From contig NZ_GG700630.1 of NCBI RefSeq assembly GCF_000162875.1, positions 446,325 through 510,324 of the forward strand: DNA of 64,000 nucleotides, in the 5' to 3' direction. Below, one piece after another: positions 63,002 to 64,000 of the stretch. How positions within the stretch are numbered: position 1 is the first letter of the stretch; each line of letters opens with the position of its first letter. The notes under the pieces were generated by a model. It saw only the letters and a program-made list of their open reading frames with translations. It made no database searches and was not told the origin of the DNA. Origin of the DNA: Slackia exigua ATCC 700122. GTDB lineage: Bacteria; Actinomycetota; Coriobacteriia; Coriobacteriales; Eggerthellaceae. Made by a program: the position numbers and the translations under genes.

Positions 63002-64000
63002 CTACCGATTCGCGCCGTGGCATTTCTTGAACTTCTTGCCGCTCCCGCACGGGCAGGGGTCGTTGCGCCCGACGTTCGCATAGGGATCCTCGTCGGCCTT
63101 GCGATACGTCTTGGCCTTCTGGGGCGCCGGCGCGGGAGGACGGCCCGAAGCGGCCTGGCGGACCGCATCGCGCGATATCGACGATTCGCTCAAGGTCTGT
63201 TCGGGAGACGTGTAGCTGACGTTGCGTCCTTCGAGGACGTCTGTCTCGGGCGCCTCGACGGCCTGCGCCTCTTCGGGCGCCGCGATCTGCAGGCGCAGGA
63301 TCGTGCGCATGAAATCCTCGTACATGCCGGCGGTCAAGGCGGCGAACGCGGAGTGGGCCTCGTCTTTGTATTCGGTCAGCGGATCGCGCTGGCCGAGCGC
63401 GCGCAGCCCGATGCCGGTGCGCAGGTAGTCCATCTCCTGCAGGTGCGCCATCCAGCGGACGTCGATGATATTGAGCATGACCTGGCTGCCGAGCTTCTTG
63501 AGCGCGTCTTCTCCGAGCGCGGCCTCCTTGCTGCGGTACACGCCCAGCAGATAGTCCAGAATCGCATCGCCCAAAGCGTCGGCGCTGTCGTCGTGATCGA
63601 TCGAGGACGCATCGAAGTCTTCAAGTCCTGTCATGTTCCTGACCCAGGCGTTTATGGCCCTGAGATCCCAGTCGTCGCTCGCCGAGCGCTCGGGACAGCA
63701 CGATTCGATGAGGTCGGTGATGGCGTCGACGAAGATCGTCTCGATGCGCGAGGAAAGATCCTTGCCGTCGAGAATCGCGTTGCGCTCCTCGTAGATGGCG
63801 GTGCGTTGCAGGTTCATGACGTCGTCGTATTCGAGAACGGTCTTGCGCGCGCTGAAATGGAGCGCTTCGACCTGGTGCTGGGCGCTTTCGATCGCTTTCG
63901 AGACGATGCCGGCCTGTATGGGCATGTCCTCGGGGATTTCCGTGCGCGACATCACGGCCGCGACCTTGTCCATGCGGTCGCCGCCGAATCGGCGCATCAG
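63002..64000 (-). CDS. secA: SecA preprotein translocase ATPase, C-terminal part (5' end beyond window)
   Basis: At least 333 residues at the right edge. Visible: [36 protein letters not shown] and the following YDDVMNLQR (helical wing region), [20 protein letters not shown] and [16 protein letters not shown], then the Ala/Pro-rich linker and the C-terminal zinc domain [14 protein letters not shown] that binds SecB and lipids. The ATPase core is outside the window. Followed by prfB 8 nt later. Confidence 0.95.
   Translation of the reverse strand: MMRRFGGDRMDKVAAVMSRTEIPEDMPIQAGIVSKAIESAQHQVEALHFSARKTVLEYDDVMNLQRTAIYEERNAILDGKDLSSRIETIFVDAITDLIESCCPERSASDDWDLRAINAWVRNMTGLEDFDASSIDHDDSADALGDAILDYLLGVYRSKEAALGEDALKKLGSQVMLNIIDVRWMAHLQEMDYLRTGIGLRALGQRDPLTEYKDEAHSAFAALTAGMYEDFMRTILRLQIAAPEEAQAVEAPETDVLEGRNVSYTSPEQTLSESSISRDAVRQAASGRPPAPAPQKAKTYRKADEDPYANVGRNDPCPCGSGKKFKKCHGANR

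Noticed and set aside
61002-63083. Plus-strand open frame of 693 codons opposite prfB and split transketolase
   Set aside because: Shadow of high-GC coding on the minus strand.

Overview
The window looks like a chromosomal piece of an anaerobic, fairly high-GC actinobacterium of the class Coriobacteriia, most likely the Eggerthellaceae (Eggerthella/Slackia type). The basis is a Tat-exported molybdopterin oxidoreductase with its own two-component system, a Tat/lipoprotein flavoprotein reductase beside a 12-helix LuxR regulator, choline-binding-like wall repeats, and a core run secA-prfB-split transketolase-ftsEX-ctpA-rnr-smpB-ssrA. The genus is inferred from gene content, not from an rRNA gene; no rRNA, convincing tRNA, CRISPR array, IS element or prophage was found.

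Layout. 1-7.1 kb (minus): type I-E CRISPR-Cas effector operon cas3-cse1-cse2-cas7e-cas5e, with cas5e cut by the left edge; cas6e, cas1, cas2 and the arrays would lie further left. 7.3-11.5 kb: a small Gly-rich repeat protein, a WYL regulator, an alpha/beta hydrolase and an unknown 439-aa coiled-coil protein. 11.6-18.3 kb: a respiratory module. A histidine kinase with a c-type-heme motif in its extracytoplasmic domain and an OmpR-type regulator are followed, on the other strand, by dmsA-dmsB-torD. An 11-bp-period direct repeat upstream of dmsA is a candidate site for the regulator. This left third looks visibly lower in GC than the rest.

18.4-28.7 kb: a membrane-anchored MerR regulator, a TetR regulator, an MHS-type MFS transporter, a DMT transporter and an arginine:glycine-type amidinotransferase, then a complete ECF transporter (S, T and double A) divergent from an AraC regulator. 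28.8-34.8 kb: an esterase, a stand-alone NRPS-type adenylation protein, a GNAT, a methyltransferase, a secreted wall-repeat protein, and a HepT/MntA toxin-antitoxin pair whose antitoxin has an added N-terminal DNA-binding-like segment and a tandem-palindrome operator. 35-40 kb: a LytTR-DUF3021 pair, NifX-like and MmcQ-like proteins, and a zinc-ribbon protein/SPFH pair. 40.5-52.6 kb: flavoprotein reductase and LuxR regulator, nitroreductase, RsmJ, an NhaC-family antiporter, MoaE, a small XRE/membrane-protein pair, and an XRE-aminotransferase fusion with six GTTCA-type half-sites at its promoter.

52.8-64 kb (minus): core housekeeping. Trans-translation (ssrA, smpB) and RNase R sit together, with a Cys-motif protein of unknown role between ssrA and smpB. 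The ctpA-ftsX-ftsE run, the two transketolase halves, prfB (no programmed frameshift; SPT in place of SPF) and the 3' end of secA follow. Many gene starts were moved inward from the longest open frame to an ATG/GTG/TTG with a good Shine-Dalgarno sequence; this is stated entry by entry.
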